Below, in pieces: positions 11,572 to 22,177 of a stretch of 39,306 nt of DNA; position 1 is the first letter of the stretch, and every line of letters starts with the position of its first letter. The stretch covers positions 1 to 39,306 of the forward strand of contig JAPDFW010000052.1 of NCBI GenBank assembly GCA_028826165.1, in the 5' to 3' direction. A program made the position numbers and the translations under genes. Origin of the DNA: Anaeramoeba ignava (Eukaryota > Metamonada > Anaeramoebidae). The notes beneath the pieces were generated by a model. It saw only the letters and a list, made by a program, of their open reading frames with translations. It did not search any database and was not told the DNA's origin.

Positions 11572-12059
11572 ATGGGAAATAAATCTCCAAAACCTTTTTA
11601 TCAAGAAACTGAAAGAGGAACAACTTATCAAATTTTTGTAAATCAAAATTTGAAATGATATTTAAATTTTTTATTGCAAAACATTTAAATTAAATTTAAG
11701 CAATTTAATTTTTTTTCTTTTTTTTTTTTTCAAATTATTTACATTTTTTTAGTTGCCAAATTTATTTATTGAAAATATAAATCAAAAGCCAACAAAAATC
11801 ATCAAAAATCATTTGAAATTCATGATGAAGAATTTTTTGTGTAAATTATTTAATTTAAATTATTTTATTATCAAAAAAAATTTTTTTTCATTTAAAAAAT
11901 TTTTTTAGGGATTTTTGTTCAAAAAAATGTAAAAAATTTGCAAATTCAATTTTGGATTGTTTAGTTAATTCTCAAAATCCATTAAATTGTTGTAAAAAAT
12001 TTGAAGAATTTCTTGAAAAAATCAAACTTGAAGAAGTAAAAATAAAATTATCAAAATGA
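11572..12059 (+). CDS. Small CHCH-like protein (Mic19/CHCHD3-type spacing)
   Basis: A small split gene. Exon 1 is 11572-11637 (MGNKSPKPFYQETERG...). The intron ends ...ttttttag at 11752. Exon 2 is about 11753-11840, and a second intron ends at 11908. The last exon reads DFCSKKCKKFANSILDC and continues to give C-x3-C, C-x9-C, then C-C after ten residues, followed by KKFEEFLEKIK. This is the helix-loop-helix cysteine spacing of CHCH proteins, close to MICOS subunit Mic19/CHCHD3, which also begins Met-Gly. The fourth cysteine is replaced by Ile. The exon 2 frame is uncertain: one frame gives LPNLFIENINQKP, another gives SFEIHDEEFF, so a one-base error is possible. The end may be the TGA at 12057-12059, or splicing at gtaaaaat near 12036 could add Asn-Trp and a TAA at about 12110. 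CHCH proteins act in the mitochondrial intermembrane space, but with a lost cysteine I do not assign a role. Confidence 0.45.
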
Positions 12060-13392
12060 AAAAAAAAAAAAACAATTTTTAAATTCAATTTTTTTTTATT
12101 AGAATTGGTAAATATTAAATTAGGGAAAAGAAAAAATTTAATGTCGAATGTTTTTTTATTCCACTTTTTGTTTATTTAAAAACAAAAAACAACAAACAAT
12201 AAAAAAATTATTTATAAACAAAATTTTTTTCCCATTTTTCATTTTTCATTTTTTCATTTTTTTTTTTAAACACTTTAAAACAATTTAAAACACTTTTAAA
12301 CAATTTTAAACAATTTTAAAACACTTTAAAACACTTTAAAACACTTTTAAACCATTTTAAAACAATTTTAAACACTTTTAAAACACTTTAAAACACTTTA
12401 AAACACTTTAAACAATTTTAAAACACTTTTAAAACACTTTTTAAAACAATTTAAAAAATTTTAATAAATAAAACAATTTTAAAACTTTTAAAACACTTTT
12501 AAAAATAAACAATTTTAAAAATTTAAAACAATGTCTTCTTTAAAAAAGGAAAAATAAATTAAGACAAAAATCATTTAAAAACACAAAATCAAAAAAATAA
12601 ATAAACAATAAAAAAAAAATAAAAACAAAATAAAAAGGAAAAATAAATTAAGACAAAAAATCATTTAAAAACACAAAATTTGAAAAATAAAATCAAAACA
12701 AATAAAAATCAAAATCAAATTGAAAATCAAAATCAAAATCAAAAATCAAATAAAAATCAAAATCAAAATAAAAATAAAAATCAAAAATCAAAATCAAAAT
12801 CAAAATCAAAATCAAAATGAAAATCAAAATCAAATTGAAAATCAAAATCAAAATCAAAAATAAAAATCAAAATAAAAATCAAAATAAAAATCAAAAATAA
12901 AAATAAAAATCAAAAATCAAAAATCAAAAAATCAAAATCAAAATCAAAATCAAAATCAAAATCAAAAATCAAAATAAAAATCAAAATCAAAATCAAAAAT
13001 AAAAATAAAAATAAAAATCAAAATCAAAAATCAAAATCAAAATCAAAATCAAAATCAAAATCAAAATCAAAATCAAAATCAAAATCAAAATCAAAATCAA
13101 AATCAAAATCAAAATCAAAATCAAAATCAAAAATCAAAATCAAAATCAAAATAAAAATCAAAATCAAAATAAAAATCAAAATCAAAATAAAAATCAAAAT
13201 CAAAATCAAAATCAAAATCAAAATCAAAATCAAAATCAAAATCAAAATCAAAATCAAAATCAAAATCAAAATCAAAATCAAAATCAAAATCAAAATCAAA
13301 ATCAAAATCAAAATCAAAATCAAAATCAAATTCAAAATCAAAATCAAAATTCAATTTCAAAATCAAAATCAAATTCAAAATAAAAATCAAAG
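12060..13392. repeat. Two tandem repeat fields before the GYF gene
   Basis: This interval has no ordinary gene. After an AT-rich stretch with several TTTCATTTTT elements (about 12225-12265) there is a field of 10-11-base units of AAAACACTTTA and AAAACAATTTT type (about 12270-12530). After a gap, an AAAATC hexanucleotide array with variants AAAATA and AAAATT runs from about 12690 to 13392. On the plus strand the AAAATC array lacks G except at isolated points, like the satellite introns of other genes. Read in one frame it gives Asn-Gln repeats that enter the GYF gene; on the minus strand it gives Asp-Phe and Ile-Leu repeats, which I do not count as genes. It is either a 5' intron or leader of the GYF gene, or an N-terminal Asn-Gln tract. 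Confidence 0.7.
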
Positions 13393-14524
13393 CAAGAAAA
13401 AAATTTCTTATTCAAAACAAGAATTACTTCAACTTTTTATTCCAAATCAAAAAAAACCAAATACTTTTATTGATATTGATGGTGTTACAAGCATTCAACC
13501 CTTTGAACCAGTTTCATTCAATAAATTTAAATTATTAGATAATGAAATTATTAATAGTTCAATTCCAATTTTAACTAGAAATGAAAAATATTTAGAATCT
13601 TCATTTTTCATGAATTCTTCACCTCTTATTTCATCAACTGATTTTCAAAAAAAACAAGCTCAATATCTCCAAAATTTTAATTTTACAAAAAATTCAATTG
13701 ATAATACTCAAAATATTATCAGTAGTCTTTCTTTAAAACAAAAATCTCCAGATAAATTATTTTCAAAAGAAAAAAATCAAATTCAAAATCAAATTCAAAA
13801 TCCAAATTCATTTCAAATTCAAAATCAAAATCAAAAAATTCCTTTTTTTCCTTCAATTCAATTAAAAGAAAATAAATGGTTTTATATCGATTTATCAAAT
13901 TCAATTCAAGGTCCTTTTTCGCAATCATCAATGAGAGAATTTTTGGAAAATGGGTTAATATTTCAAAAAACATTAATTAAGAGAATTAATGAAGAATATT
14001 TCCGTTCAATTGATTCTATTTTTCCAAATTTATCAAATGCTTTTTTAAATAGTTCAAATTTAACTGAAAATAATAATAATAATATTAACAAAGAAAAAAA
14101 TAATCAATCTCAATTATTTCCAACAAATTATTCTCAAATTTTAACTCAAAATCCACAAAATAATCAAAATCAATTTTTTCCAAATTTTTCTAATTTTGGA
14201 AGAAAAAATATTATTGAAAAAAATCAAAATCAACAAAATGAAAGCATTAATGATTTGATGAACAAAATAGGTTTTGGAAATCCATTAAAATCTTTAAGGA
14301 ATCAAAATTCCAATCCAAATTCATTTCCTTATTCATTTCCAAATAATTTAGATTCTTCTTTTTATAAAGAAAAATCAAATTTTTCAAATCATTACATTTC
14401 AAATATTCAATCCCAAAATTTCTTTCTATCTCCTCAAAAAAAACCAAAACGCGATGATAATAATAATAATAATAACAATAATTATTATCATTTTAATTTG
14501 GAAAAAGAAAAAAGCAAATTATAA
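13393..14524 (+). CDS. GYF-domain protein with eIF4E-binding-type motif (GIGYF-like)
   Basis: The GYF domain lies at about 13871-14027: NKWFYIDLSNSIQGPFSQSS followed by MREFLENG and LIKRINEEYF. This has the W-x-Y, QGPFS and hydrophobic spacing of GYF domains, which bind proline-rich peptides. The first ATG is 13610, but the same frame is open and clearly coding upstream, beginning KISYSKQELLQLFIPNQKKP. The heptad YSKQELL (13409-13429) is a canonical Y-x4-L-hydrophobic eIF4E/4EHP-binding motif, and GIGYF proteins carry such a motif near the N-terminus. I therefore place the protein start upstream of 13393, inside or across the AAAATC array, and treat the 5' end as unresolved. The rest is Asn/Gln/Ser-rich and ends at TAA 14522-14524. 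Inferred role: translational repression or mRNA turnover through a cap-binding partner. Confidence 0.65.
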
Positions 14525-14588
14525 ATAAAAAAAAACAATTCTCAAAATTTATTTTTTTTCATTTTTTTCATTTCAATTTTTTAATAAA

Positions 14589-14720
14589 ATGGAAAATTAT
14601 TCTAATTTAGAAAAACTTTCAAATGATTTAAAGAATTTATTTCAAAATCCAAAATCCAAAAAATATTCCGAAAACATCAAAAAATTTTATTTTAAATTTT
14701 ATCAAGTTTTTTTTTTTTGA
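14589..14720 (+). CDS. Tiny hypothetical ORF, 43 codons
   Basis: An ATG in good context (aaaATGg), preceded within 35 bases by a TTTTTCATTTTTTTCATTTC element like that before other genes here, opens a 43-residue frame beginning MENYSNLEKLSNDLKNLFQN and ending in a TGA after a Phe run. I recognise no family. Codon use is like that of neighbouring genes. It may be a real micro-protein, a first exon whose GT lies in gtttttttt near the end, or chance. The convergent bZIP gene ends at 14780. Confidence 0.25.
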   Translation: MENYSNLEKLSNDLKNLFQNPKSKKYSENIKKFYFKFYQVFFF

Positions 14721-14779
14721 AATTCATTTTTCAAAATCAAAAATAAAAACAAAAAAAAAAAAGTGGATCATTTTATTTC

Positions 14780-16281
14780 TTAATTTTTTCCAAAAGGATT
14801 AGAACTATCTTGAGTTGAAATATCATTAAAAATTGATTTTTGATTATAAAAAGACCAAGAAAAATCATTCAAATTATTTTTTGCTCTTTCATTTGATTGA
14901 CGATTTGGAAAATCCTATAAAAAAAAAAGAGAAATAAATAATTAAATAATTAATTAATTTAATATTAAAAAAAATAATAAGGAATTGAAATTACTCTAAC
15001 ATAAGAATTTTTTTCATTTAATTTTTTAATAGTTTCTTTTAATTCAGCATTTTCTGTCCTTAATTTGTCGACTTCATTTTGTAAATTTTTAATCATATTT
15101 TTGGTTCTTTCTCGACTTTCTTTTGCACTTCTTCTATTTTTCAACATTCTTCTTCTCCTTTTTTGTTCTTGAGTTAGTTCTCTAACATCTTCCTTTGATA
15201 AAACACCCCCAAGATTTATTGTTTCTCCTCTTGAATTTGTAATCCATTCATCAAAATTTTCTTTTTTATCCTCTTTTTTTGATTTTTTATCTTTTTGTGA
15301 TTTTCTTTTCTTTTTTGGTTTTTGTTTTTTTTTCTTTGTTTTTGTCGAAATATTTTCATTTTGATTTTCATTTTGATTTTCATTTTGATTTTCATTTTGA
15401 TTTTCATTTTGATTTTCATTTTGATTTTCTTCGTTTTCTTTTTCTAAATTTTGAATTTGCTGCAAATGAAGCTCGTTTTGAATGTTTTTTTGGATTTCCT
15501 TTTGGATTTCCTTTTGGATTTCATCTTGATCTTCGTTTTGATCTTGTGGAAATTGTTGAGTAAATTGTTCTGAATATTGAGCTGAATAATTATCAGATTG
15601 TAAATTAAAATTTTGGGGTTTTTTTTGTAAATGTGAATATTGATTTTGTTTTGGTTTGTCTTGGTCATATAATTGGGGTTGAAATTGGAAATTTTGAGCT
15701 TGGAAATTTGGGAAAATTTTCTGTTGAAATTTTTCATAATTTTTAGATTGGTAATTTTCATTTAAAATTTTTGATTGAAAATCTTGTAATTTTTCAGTTG
15801 AATTTTTGGATTGAAAATCTAATTCTAAAGGTGAATTTTTTGGAATAAATGATTCTGTTTGTAAATTTTTGTTATTTGGAGTCATTTGAGTTGAGTTTTC
15901 AATATCATCAAAAATTGTTTGATTTTCAACAATTTGATTTTCAGAATTTTCAATTTCTTCAAAATCTTCTTGAAAAAATTTGGATCTTTCATTTTCATTT
16001 TGAATTTCATTTTGAATTTCATTTTCAATTTCATTTTCAATTTCATTTTCAATTTCATTTTCAATTTCATTTTGAATTTCATTTTCTTTTAAATTTTCAA
16101 TTTCATTTTCTTTTAAATTTTCAATTAAATTTTGTTTGAAATTTTCTATTAAATTATTTTCATGTTTTATTAAAAAAGAGTCATTTAATTCTTCTGTTTT
16201 TGAATTTTGGAAATGATTTGATTTAAATTCTTGTTGAGATTTTATTAAATTTTTATTAAGATTATTTTGATTTTTTGACAT
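14780..16281 (-). CDS. bZIP transcription factor
   Basis: A basic leucine zipper DNA-binding protein of 473 residues, likely nuclear and dimeric. Two exons: 16281-14995 and 14914-14780, joined across an 80-base GT-AG intron in phase 0 (...SYVR | DFPNRQSNERAKNN). The long N-terminus is rich in Asn, Gln and Glu, with repeats of Glu-Asn-Glu-Ile type at about 15990-16090 and Glu-Asn-Gln-Asn type at about 15355-15430. Then a Lys-rich stretch precedes KRRRRMLKNRRSAKESRERT, in which N-x7-R (NRRSAKESR) is the bZIP basic-region signature. Four leucines at seven-residue spacing follow (NLQNEVDKL, AEL, KKL), forming the zipper. The short second exon is acidic and aromatic. The start is the first ATG after a divergent promoter that contains two ACGT cores, possible targets of the protein itself. 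I cannot place it in a bZIP subfamily. Confidence 0.9.
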
Positions 16282-16505
16282 TATTTAAAAAGAAAGAAAA
16301 AAAAAAAAGAAAAAAATGAAAAAAAAAAATTAAAAAAAAATTAAAAAAACACGTGTAAACTCCACGTATTAAAATTAAAAAAAGGAGAAAAAAAAACAAT
16401 TTTTAATTTTTCTTCTTTTTAATTTTTTTCTTTTTAATTATTTTTATTTTTTTTTCATTTTTTTTTTCATTTTTTTTCCAATATTTTTTTTATAAGAAAA
16501 TTAAA
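16282..16505. promoter_or_regulatory. Divergent bZIP / NECAP promoter with paired ACGT sites
   Basis: This 224-base spacer between two divergent genes is almost all A and T, apart from ACACGTGT (16349-16356, a perfect palindrome with the CACGTG core) and CCACGTAT starting at 16362. The two ACGT cores are 13 bases apart. ACGT is the usual core of bZIP (and CACGTG also of bHLH) sites. TCATTT elements flank them toward both genes (AAAAAATGAAAA near 16311-16325; TTTTTCATTTTTTTTTTCAT near 16452-16478). Autoregulation of the bZIP gene is my inference. Confidence 0.5.
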
Positions 16506-19500
16506 ATGACAGATGATTGGGATGAAGATTCAAATGTTGAACGAACTTTATTGACTATTAGAGAAAGTCATGTTTTTAAAATTCCTCCTTTACAAACTTC
16601 TCAAGGATATAGATGTAGTGAATGGGAAGGAAATCATATGTGGACTGGAAGATTAAAAGTAGTTGCAAAAGGAGAAGGTTATTTATTTTTTTCCTTTACA
16701 TTATTCCCATTTAAAATTCATTTATAAAATTAAAATTTAAATTAAAATCAAAATCAAAATTAAAAATTAAAATTAAAATTAAAATTAAAATTAAAATTAA
16801 AATTAAAATTAATATTAAAATTAATATCAAAATCAAAATTAAAATTAATATTAAAATTAATATTAATATTAATATTAAAATTAAAATATAAATTATAATT
16901 AAAATTAAAATTAAAATTAAAATTAAAATTAAAATTGAAATTAAAATTAAAATTAAAATTAATATTAAAATTAATATTAATATTAAAATTAAAATTAAAA
17001 TTAAAATTAAAATTAAAATTAAAATTAAAATTAAAATTAAAATTAAAATCAAAATTATCATTAAAATTAAAATTAAAATTAAAATTAATATTAAAATTAT
17101 CATTAATATTAAAATTAAAATTAAAATTAAAATTAAAATTAATATTAAAATTATCATCAAAATTAAAATTAAAATTAAAATTAAAATTAAAATCATAATT
17201 AAAATTCCAAATTTAACACCAAAATTACATGTGTTTAGACTGTACAATTCGTTTAGAAGATTCTGAAAGTGGTATTTTATCCACTTTTTTTATAATGAAA
17301 ATTGAATAAAATTTTTATTAATAATTGAACCGAAAAAAAAAAAAGGAAAAATATTTGCGCAATGCCCTGTTGATACATCTAATAATCAATCAGTAATTCC
17401 AGCTGTAGATAGTTCAAGATTTTTTGTTTTAAGAATTGAAGACGGAAAAGGTGAATTTTTGAATAATAAATAAATAAATAAATAATAAATAATAATAATA
17501 ATGAAAAAATATTTTATCAGGGCATCATGCTTTTATTGGAATGGGATTTCAAGAAAGAACAGATGCTTTTGATTTTAATTTAGCTTTACAAGATCATAAA
17601 AAGTAAAATTTCAATCAAATTATTTTTCATTATCAAATTTAAATCAAATCTAAATTAAAATCTAAATTAAATCAAATTTAAATCAAATTTAAATCAAATT
17701 AAAATTAAATCAAAATTAAATCAAAATTAAATCTAAATTAAATCTAAATTAAATCAAAATTAAATCAAAATTAAATCTAAATTAAATCTAAATTAAATCA
17801 AATTAAAATTAAATCAAAATTAAATCTAAATTAAATCCAAATTAAATCAAAATTAAATCTAAATTAAATCTAAATTAAATCTAAATTAAATCTAAATTAA
17901 ATTTAATTAAATTAATCTAAATTAAAATCTAAATTAAATCAAATTAAATTTAAATCAAAATTAAATCAAAATTAAAACAAAATCAAATCAAAATTAAATC
18001 AAAATTAAATTAAATTAAATTAAAATTAAAATTAAATTAAATTAAATTAAATCTAAATTAAATTTAAATTAAATTAAAATCTAAATTTAATCAAATCAAA
18101 TCAAAATTAAACCAAAATTAAATCAAAATTAAATCAAAATTAAATCAAAATTAAATCAAAATCAAATTTAAATTAAATCAAAATCAAATCAAAATTAAAT
18201 TAAAATTAAGTCAAAATTAAATTAAAATTAAATCTAAATTAAAATTAAATTTAAATTAAATTAAAATCTAAATCTAAATCAAATCAAAATTAAACCAAAA
18301 TTAAATCAAATTTAAATCAAATTAAATTAAAATTAAATTAAATTAAAATTAAATCAAAATTAAATCAAAATTAAATTAAATCAAAATTAAATCAAAATTA
18401 AATCAAAATTAAATATTAAAATTTAAATCAATTTAAATCAAATTAAATTAAATTAAATCAAAATTAAATCTAAATTAAATCAATCTAAATTAAAATCTAA
18501 ATTAAATCAAATCTAAATTAAATCAAATTTAAATCAAATCAAAATTAAATCAAAATTAAATCAAATTTAAATTAAATTAATCTAAATTAAATTAAATCTA
18601 AATTAAATCTAAATTAAATCTAAATCAAATTCAAATCAAATTAAATTAAATTAAATTAAATTAAATTAAATTAAAATCAAATTAAATTAAATTAAAATTA
18701 AAATTAAATTAAATTAAATTAAAATTAAATTAAATTAAATCAAAATTAAATTTAAATTAAATCAAAATTAAATCAAAATTAAATTTAAATTAAATCAAAT
18801 TAAAATCAAATCAAAATTTAAATCTAAATCTAAAATTAAATCTAAATTAAATTAAATCTAAATCAAAATTAAATCAAAATTAAATCTAAATTAAATCTAA
18901 ATTAAATCAAAATTAAATCAAAATTAAATCTAAATTAAATCTAAATTAAATCAAATTAAAATTAAATCAAAATTAAATCAAAATTAAATCAAATTAAAAT
19001 TAAATCAAAATTAAATCAAAATTAAATCAAAATTAAATTTAAATTAAATCAAATTAAAATCTAAATTAAATCTAAATTAAATGAAATCAAATCAAAATTA
19101 AATCAAAATTAAATCAAAATCTAAATTAAATCAAATTAAAATCAAAATCAAAATCAAAATTAAATTAAATCAAAATTAAATCTAAATTAAATCTAAATTA
19201 AATCTAAATTAAATCAAATTAAATCAAATTAAATCAAAATCAAAATCAAAATCAAATTTAAATCAAAATCAAAATCAAAATCAAATTTAAATCAAAATCA
19301 AAATCAAAATCTAAATCAAAATTAAATCAAAATTAAATCAAATTTAAATTAAATTAATCTAAATTAAATTAATCTAAATTAAATCTAAATTAAATCTAAA
19401 TCAAAATTAAATTAAATCAAAATTTAAATCAAAATTAAATCAAAATCAAATCTAAATCTAAATTAAATCAAAATTAAATCTAAATTAAATTAAATTAAAT

Positions 19501-19828
19501 CTAAATCTAAATCTAAATCTAAATCAAATCTAAATTAAATTAAATCAAAATTAAATATTAAAAATAAAATTTGAATAGAGAAATTGAACGTAAAAAAAAT
19601 CCTCCAAAATTTGATGGACCAACTGAGGATTTAAGTTTAAAACAAGGAGAAACAATTAGAATAAATTTATCTGTAATCAAAAAATATTTTTTTAATTTTA
19701 ATTTTAATTTTAATTTTAAAACTTTTTGCAATTTATATTAAAAGGGAATGCCAACAACTACTTCGACAAAGAAAGCAAAATCAACTTCTAAAAAAATTAC
19801 TTTAAAACCACCTCCTAAATTTAAGTGA
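16506..19828 (+). CDS. NECAP: NECAP-family endocytic adaptor, six exons
   Basis: NECAP proteins bind the AP-2 clathrin adaptor through a PH-like domain. Exons: 16506-16677, 17239-17271, 17346-17450, 17521-17602, 19579-19672 and 19745-19828; every junction is GT-AG and phase-consistent, giving 189 residues. Family landmarks: [18 protein letters not shown], then WTGRLKV; exon 2 gives [11 protein letters not shown]; exon 3 [11 protein letters not shown] and [14 protein letters not shown]; exon 4 [18 protein letters not shown] and LALQDHKK; exon 5 [20 protein letters not shown]. These follow animal NECAP block by block. The C-terminus is a short Lys/Thr/Pro tail without the WxxF AP-2-binding motif found in animals. 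Only exon 1 is visible as an ordinary ORF; introns 1 and 4 are satellites. Divergent from the bZIP gene. Confidence 0.92.
16678..17238 (+). repeat. (AAAATT)n satellite in NECAP intron 1
   Basis: This 561-base intron begins gttatttatttttt and ends catgtgtttag. From about 16730 to 17210 it is an AAAATT hexanucleotide array with AATATT and AAAATC variants. It carries almost no G, so it has no internal splice-like dinucleotides. Leu/Lys/Ile ORFs read from it on either strand are artefacts. Confidence 0.9.
17603..19578 (+). repeat. Satellite in NECAP intron 4 (AAATTAAATC-type units)
   Basis: This 1976-base intron begins gtaaaatttc and ends ttgaatag. It consists of 10-12-base units AAATTAAATC and AAAATTAAATC with TCTAAATTAAA variants, irregularly mixed. 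By eye I find only two internal G bases (near 18210 and 19083). The flanking exons join in frame as ...LALQDHKK then [13 protein letters not shown], which fixes both borders. Confidence 0.9.
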
Positions 19829-20306
19829 ATTTCATCAATATTTCTCTTTTTAATTAAATTCAAAAATTCAAAAATCAAAATTCAAAATTCAAAATTCAAA
19901 TTCAAATTCAAATCAAACCTTTTTTTTCTTTCTCAAAAGAAAAATCAAAACCAAAAATTTTTTCTCTTTTCTATTCTTTTTTTTTTTTCTTTTTTTTAAA
20001 AAAAAAATGAAATAAAAAAAAAAGAGAAAAGAAAATTATTTTCTAAAAAGAAAAATAGTCAATTTTTTTGAGTTTTGATTTTTCTTTTTTTTTAAAAAAA
20101 CGAGAAAAAAAAAAGTGGAACAAAATATTTCGTAAAATAATTTTAGAAAATAATTTTGAAAAATTTATTTTTCTTCTTTTTTTTTTTTTTTTTTTGAATT
20201 AACAAGAAATTTTGGAAAATCATTTTTTTTTTCACAAATTTCTTATCAAATTTTTTTTTGTATTTTATAATTTTTCTTTTCTTTTCTTTTTTATTTTTTT
20301 TTTTGA
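19829..20306. other. Intergenic spacer, NECAP to ATG17-like gene
   Basis: AT-rich spacer with short direct repeats of AAATTCAAAATTC just after the NECAP stop, then alternating purine and pyrimidine runs. It contains an AAAAGTGGAACAAAATATTT element (20111-20130), one of five related copies in non-coding DNA of this window, and a TCATTTTTTTTTTCAC stretch about 75-90 bases before the next gene. A Lys-rich minus-strand ORF at 20143-20328 is homopolymer translation and is not called. Confidence 0.5.
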
Positions 20307-22177
20307 ATGACAGATTTATTAAAAGCAATTAAAAGAATTAACACCTAAAATTGAAAAGGCATATGAAGTTGCAATTAAAATCACAGAAGAAACAAATTCA
20401 AATATAATAAGTATTGAAACAATTTTTGATCGAATTTTTAAAGCAATGAATAGATTAACGCTTCTTGAAACTGAATTAGAACATCAAATAAATATTTCAA
20501 CGGAAATAATTAAAGGAATTGAAGAAAGAAGTAATTTAATGAAAGTTTTAGTGGAAAAAAATGAGAAAAATATTAATGATGCTTCTTTTGCACTTGAGGA
20601 TATTTTTAACCAATTGCGTTTGAAAGTTATTGATAAAAGAATGCTTCAAACAAATAAGCAAAAATCCAATATAAATTTGGACAAAAATATGAGTATTCAA
20701 GTCCAAAATCAAAATTTAAATGAAATTCAAAATTTAAATGAAAATAAAAATCAAAATCAGAATTTAAATCAAAATCAAAATCAGAATTTAAATCAAAATC
20801 AAAATCAAAATCAAAATCAGAATTTAAATCAAAATCAAAATCAAAATCAAAATCAAAATCAAAATCAAAATGCAAAAATTATTAATGGAGTTTTTGATAA
20901 GAATTTTTTTGCAGAAAAAGAAAACATGCAAAACAATAATTTTGTGGATCAATTTGAGTTGAAAAAAAGGGATAATTTAAGAGATTTGAAAATGCAATTT
21001 GAAAATCAAAATCAAGAAATCAATCATGACTTGAAGAAGAAAAACCAGAAAGAACTGGAAAAGGAAAACATCAACAGAAGCAAAAATATTGATGAACAAG
21101 ATCTTCATATTTTGTTTGAATATGTTAACGATGAATCAGTTGCTCAAGTTGAAAAAACAGGGAAAATCAAAAATTGAACTACTCAGACAAATCCAAATGA
21201 AAAGTGATATAATTTATAACGAACTCAAGCAGCAATATAACATCATTGAGAAACACCGACAAGATAATCCACTGAATTTTCTGGAGTTGAAAATCAAATT
21301 TCAAAAGTTGGGAAATCAAGAAAATCTGAAACAATTTCAAAAGGATATGGAGGAAATCAAGCAAGCATTTACAATAGTTTCGAGTCATCGCGACTTAATT
21401 TTGCATATTAAAAACACAGTCAGCATATCTTCCTCAAAGGAGGAGCTCAATATATTGCAGGAAGAGGTTCCCAAATTGCAGAAACAAATTGGGGTTATTG
21501 ACAAGCAAACTGAATTAATTCAAACAAAAGCATCCAAAATTGAAAATTTCAAAAAAACGATAATTAATTATGAAGTCGATATGAACTCCGCATATATTCA
21601 GTCCATGAATATATTGTCGTTGATTGACAAGTTTTCTGCTTATTCGCAAGTCAAACTGCGCGTGTTTGCGCAAGTGGAAGAAGAATTTGCAAAGTATTAT
21701 CAAGAGGCTCAAGATATTATCAAAGAATTGATCAATCTCGTGACTTGGTATCGTTTGTTTTTATCTGCTTATGAGCAACTTTTGCGCGAGATTGTTCGTC
21801 GAAATCAAGAATTCAAAAGACAGCTTGAGATTGTGAACAAATGCAAGGAAGAATTTTTATTGATGTATGAAACAGAATTTCGCAAAAGGCAATATTTTTA
21901 TGATTTTTATGGACAGTATTTACCTCAGCAATTGTGTCCTTCAATTTATGATTTTCCGACTATGTTCCATATTGTTCCTGAAGATGTTGAAAATAATCTT
22001 CCATCTATTGAATTATCTTATGATTCTGATAATTTGGAAAATGTGAATGAAATTAATTCTACTCAATTACATCATTTTCAGCAGCAACTTCAGCATATGC
22101 AGTTGCATTCTTTGTTAACACCAACACCTAATTTTTTTATGAATCAAAATAAGTCAAATGATCAAAATTATCAATAA
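20307..22177 (+). CDS. ATG17/FIP200-like autophagy scaffold
   Basis: Scaffolds of the ATG17/RB1CC1 type assemble the ATG1/ULK kinase complex at the forming autophagosome. The start MTDLLK at 20307 joins the main frame (QLKELTPKIEKAYEV) if one surplus base near 20325 is skipped; a second surplus A in the A6 run 21152-21157 joins VEK to QGKSKIELLRQ. With both corrected there is one frame of about 620 residues. It is largely coiled coil. Landmarks of the ATG17-like domain: LHILFEYVNDESV, like the LYDFVDE block; WYRLFLSAYEQLLREIVRR; and near the C-terminus FYDFYGQYLPQQLCPSIYDF, like the F-x-x-x-x-G-x-x-LP-x-x-L-x-P block. An Asn-Gln/Leu-Asn repeat occupies 20700-20870. It stops at TAA 22175-22177, directly followed in the same frame by a tetrapeptide-coding repeat. 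No C-terminal claw domain is seen. Assignment is from motifs recalled, without an alignment. Confidence 0.65.

Noticed and set aside
13024-13390. Asp-Phe and Ile-Leu repeat ORFs on the minus strand
   Set aside because: Antisense of the AAAATC array before the GYF gene.
16711-17247. Ile/Leu-repeat ORF (-) and Leu/Lys ORF (+)
   Set aside because: Translations of the AAAATT satellite in NECAP intron 1.
20143-20328. Lys-rich minus-strand ORF
   Set aside because: Homopolymer translation in the leader of the ATG17-like gene.
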